In this document: one piece after another, positions 5,680-6,591 of the stretch | Numbering within the stretch: position 1 is the first letter of the stretch | How the letters are laid out: each line of letters starts with the position of its first letter | Assembly (NCBI GenBank): GCA_011523155.1 | Contig: WTHL01000048.1 | Coordinates: forward strand, 1 to 6,591 | DNA: 6,591 bases | Source: Synechococcus sp. PL34863bin_39 | Lineage (GTDB): Bacteria; Cyanobacteriota; Cyanobacteriia; PCC-6307; Cyanobiaceae | Direction of reading: 5' to 3' | Notes under the pieces: model-generated | Databases searched by the model: none | What the model saw: the letters and a program-made list of their open reading frames with translations, nothing else | What the model was told of the DNA's origin: nothing | Translations under genes and position numbers: made by a program

Positions 5680-5715
5680 TTCCCCGCGTTCGGTCTTCGA
5701 GCCCTTGGTCGTGCG

Positions 5716-5934
5716 TCAGAGAGACAGGTACCAGCGGATCACGTCCATCACCTGCCCAGCGGGGCCATGGCCGCTCATCAGTTCGCCGACAACGGCGGCA
5801 GCGAAGCCGACCATGGCCACCCTGCCGTTGAGGCGCTCAACGCGCACCAGGGAGGTGGTGTTCCAGGGTCGACGGGTGGTCAATCCTTCGCCGAAGGCCT
5901 CGAGCGGTTCGTAGCGATAGCCGTCGTCTGGCAT
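5716..5934 (-). CDS. High-light-inducible protein (Hlip/SCP, one-helix chlorophyll-binding protein)
   Basis: This 72-residue protein contains the Hlip helix ERLNGRVAMVGFAAAVVGEL. The chlorophyll-binding ExxNxR motif is E33-N36-R38, with A40, M41, G43 and F44 also conserved and a second Glu at 51. Hlips are thylakoid membrane proteins that bind chlorophyll and carotenoids, associate with photosystem II assembly or repair, and help dissipate excess energy. The N-terminus MPDDGYRYEPLEAFGEG is polar and the C-terminus ends in IRWYLSL. The start at 5934 is preceded by AGGA with 8-nt spacing. The frame stays open upstream for 31 more codons to 6027, but those look like untranslated leader. The gene is convergent with the oxidoreductase (36 bp between stops) and divergent from DUF1830. 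Light-stress induction is expected from the family; I found no HLR1 element. Confidence 0.92.
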   Translation of the reverse strand: MPDDGYRYEPLEAFGEGLTTRRPWNTTSLVRVERLNGRVAMVGFAAAVVGELMSGHGPAGQVMDVIRWYLSL

Positions 5935-6104
5935 GACTGGTGTCCTGGACTCCGAGGAGATTATGCGCAGCGGGTCCTTGTCAGAGCACCTTGCGCCGTC
6001 ACTCGCCCATGGCTCCATGAGCGTCAAGAGTTTATTGCGTAGAAAATCGAAAGAATCTGTGGGGATGTTGCTGATCTGACAAAAACCCTGGGCGGATCGG
6101 GTGA
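5935..6104. other. Divergent intergenic region between Hlip and DUF1830 genes
   Basis: These 170 bp must hold the promoters of both genes. On the minus strand CATAAT (5965-5960) is a fair -10 box about 25 nt before the Hlip start, but no good -35 lies 16-18 bp upstream of it. The patch 6031-6060 is AT-richer than the surroundings and could hold the DUF1830 promoter. No coding sequence or RNA structure was recognised. Confidence 0.4.
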
Positions 6105-6395
6105 ATGTCTGAACAACTCATTAATTCTTCGACGACTCGCGCCATGGAGGACTGCCTTTATCGCAACGAAACCCCGAAAATGGTCGTCCTCAAATGTATC
6201 GGTGTGAACAGCTTTTACCTGGAAAAGGTTGTGATGCCGTCTGAAATCTTCTGTTTTTCGGCACCCCCGCAAGCCCGGGTGGAGATCTGGCAGATGGCTG
6301 TGAACGGCCAGCTTCTCAGCGTGCGAGGTGACGTGGAAGACTTTCTCGTCAACGCAACGTCCCTCGCGCCCGCTTCCGATCAGGTTGTGGCCTGA
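6105..6395 (+). CDS. DUF1830-family protein
   Basis: A 96-residue protein with the pattern I know as cyanobacterial DUF1830: CLYRNETPKMVVLKCIG, then NSFYLEKVVMPSEIFCF, then ARVEIWQMAVNGQLLSVRGD. The family is small, soluble and of unknown function; the alternating hydrophobic pattern suggests a compact beta-rich fold. The family core begins near residue 14, so the ATG at 6144 (MEDCLYRNE) is an alternative start to the ATG at 6105 chosen here. GGGTGA just before 6105 is a weak Shine-Dalgarno at best. It is divergent from the Hlip gene. Downstream, the hydrolase is in the same frame and starts about 48 bp after the stop, so the two may be co-transcribed. C17 and C28 are present, but no metal motif is evident. 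Confidence 0.83.
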   Translation: MSEQLINSSTTRAMEDCLYRNETPKMVVLKCIGVNSFYLEKVVMPSEIFCFSAPPQARVEIWQMAVNGQLLSVRGDVEDFLVNATSLAPASDQVVA

Positions 6396-6443
6396 CGGCT
6401 GCAGGCTGTCCGGGAGGAGGTCAGCCTGTTTCCCTTGCCCAAG

Positions 6444-6591
6444 ATGATCCGGCACCTACAGAACGGTCCAGACGATTCGCCCCTGACGTTTCTCCTGGCG
6501 CACGGTGCCGGGGCAGGTATGGACAGCCCCTTCATGGAAACCATTGCGGTCGGCCTGGCCGATCGGGGCTGGGGTGTGATCCGTTTCGAGT
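6444..6591 (+). CDS. Alpha/beta hydrolase, KANL3/Tex30-like, 5' part only
   Basis: Forty-nine codons are present before the window ends. The sequence FLLAHGAGAGMDSPFM (residues 16-31), followed by IAVGLADRGWGVIRFE, is typical of the KANL3/Tex30-type alpha/beta hydrolases. HGAG is the oxyanion-hole region after the first core strand, and VIRFE is the next strand. The nucleophile and remaining triad lie beyond the window, so activity cannot be judged. The start is uncertain: ATG 6444 is 23 nt from the strong GGAGGAGG at 6413-6420, while TTG 6435 is in frame and 14 nt from it. The frame is open back to the DUF1830 stop at 6393-6395. The protein is expected to be cytoplasmic. Confidence 0.85.
   Translation, partial: MIRHLQNGPDDSPLTFLLAHGAGAGMDSPFMETIAVGLADRGWGVIRFE

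Noticed and set aside
5960..5965. CATAAT on the minus strand as the -10 box of the Hlip promoter
   Set aside because: Position is plausible, but no acceptable -35 box is found at 16-18 bp (CTGACA is only 13 bp away), and no HLR1-type TTACA repeats are visible. I mention it only within the intergenic entry.
1..6591. Mobile elements, CRISPR arrays, tRNA or rRNA genes, toxin-antitoxin or defence genes
   Set aside because: I scanned for terminal inverted repeats, regularly spaced repeats, tRNA-like cloverleaf ends and transposase or nuclease motifs and found none that stand up.

Overview
The window is GC-rich chromosomal DNA from a cyanobacterium, most likely of the marine or brackish Synechococcus/Cyanobium group. 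The assignment rests on protein content: a high-light-inducible (Hlip) one-helix chlorophyll-binding protein, DUF1830 and DUF1651 proteins (families I know mainly from cyanobacteria), a PAO-like Rieske oxygenase, and one perfect HIP1 octamer (GCGATCGC). No mobile element, tRNA, rRNA, CRISPR array or phage gene is visible.

Layout from left to right: the start of a small hydrophobic minus-strand ORF at the edge; a peroxiredoxin-like AhpC/TSA protein (+); a small protein perhaps related to PAP/fibrillin (-); a PAO-like Rieske oxygenase (+) whose last part is out of frame; a cupin (+) overlapping the end of the displaced frame; a DUF1651 protein (-); a long glutathione S-transferase-like protein (+) preceded by an 11-codon ORF with a strong Shine-Dalgarno site; a beta-hydroxyacid dehydrogenase-type oxidoreductase (+); the Hlip gene (-); DUF1830 (+); and the first 49 codons of a KANL3/Tex30-type alpha/beta hydrolase (+). 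Genes are tightly packed and switch strand often. The plausible short operons are oxygenase-cupin, GST-dehydrogenase and DUF1830-hydrolase.

The common theme is redox and photosynthetic housekeeping: pigment-type oxygenation, thiol/peroxide chemistry, a GST, an NAD(P)-linked reductase and a light-stress protein. This is an inference from gene families, not proof of one pathway. I see no clear undescribed multi-gene system.

The most notable signals are two reading-frame anomalies. In the oxygenase, an apparent extra AC in a CACACAC tract (2441-2447) pushes the CxxC motif and two C-terminal membrane helices out of frame. In the GST, the only good ribosome-binding site serves a short ORF, out of frame, that ends just past the GST ATG. 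Either could be a sequence error, a real mutation or, less likely, regulation.
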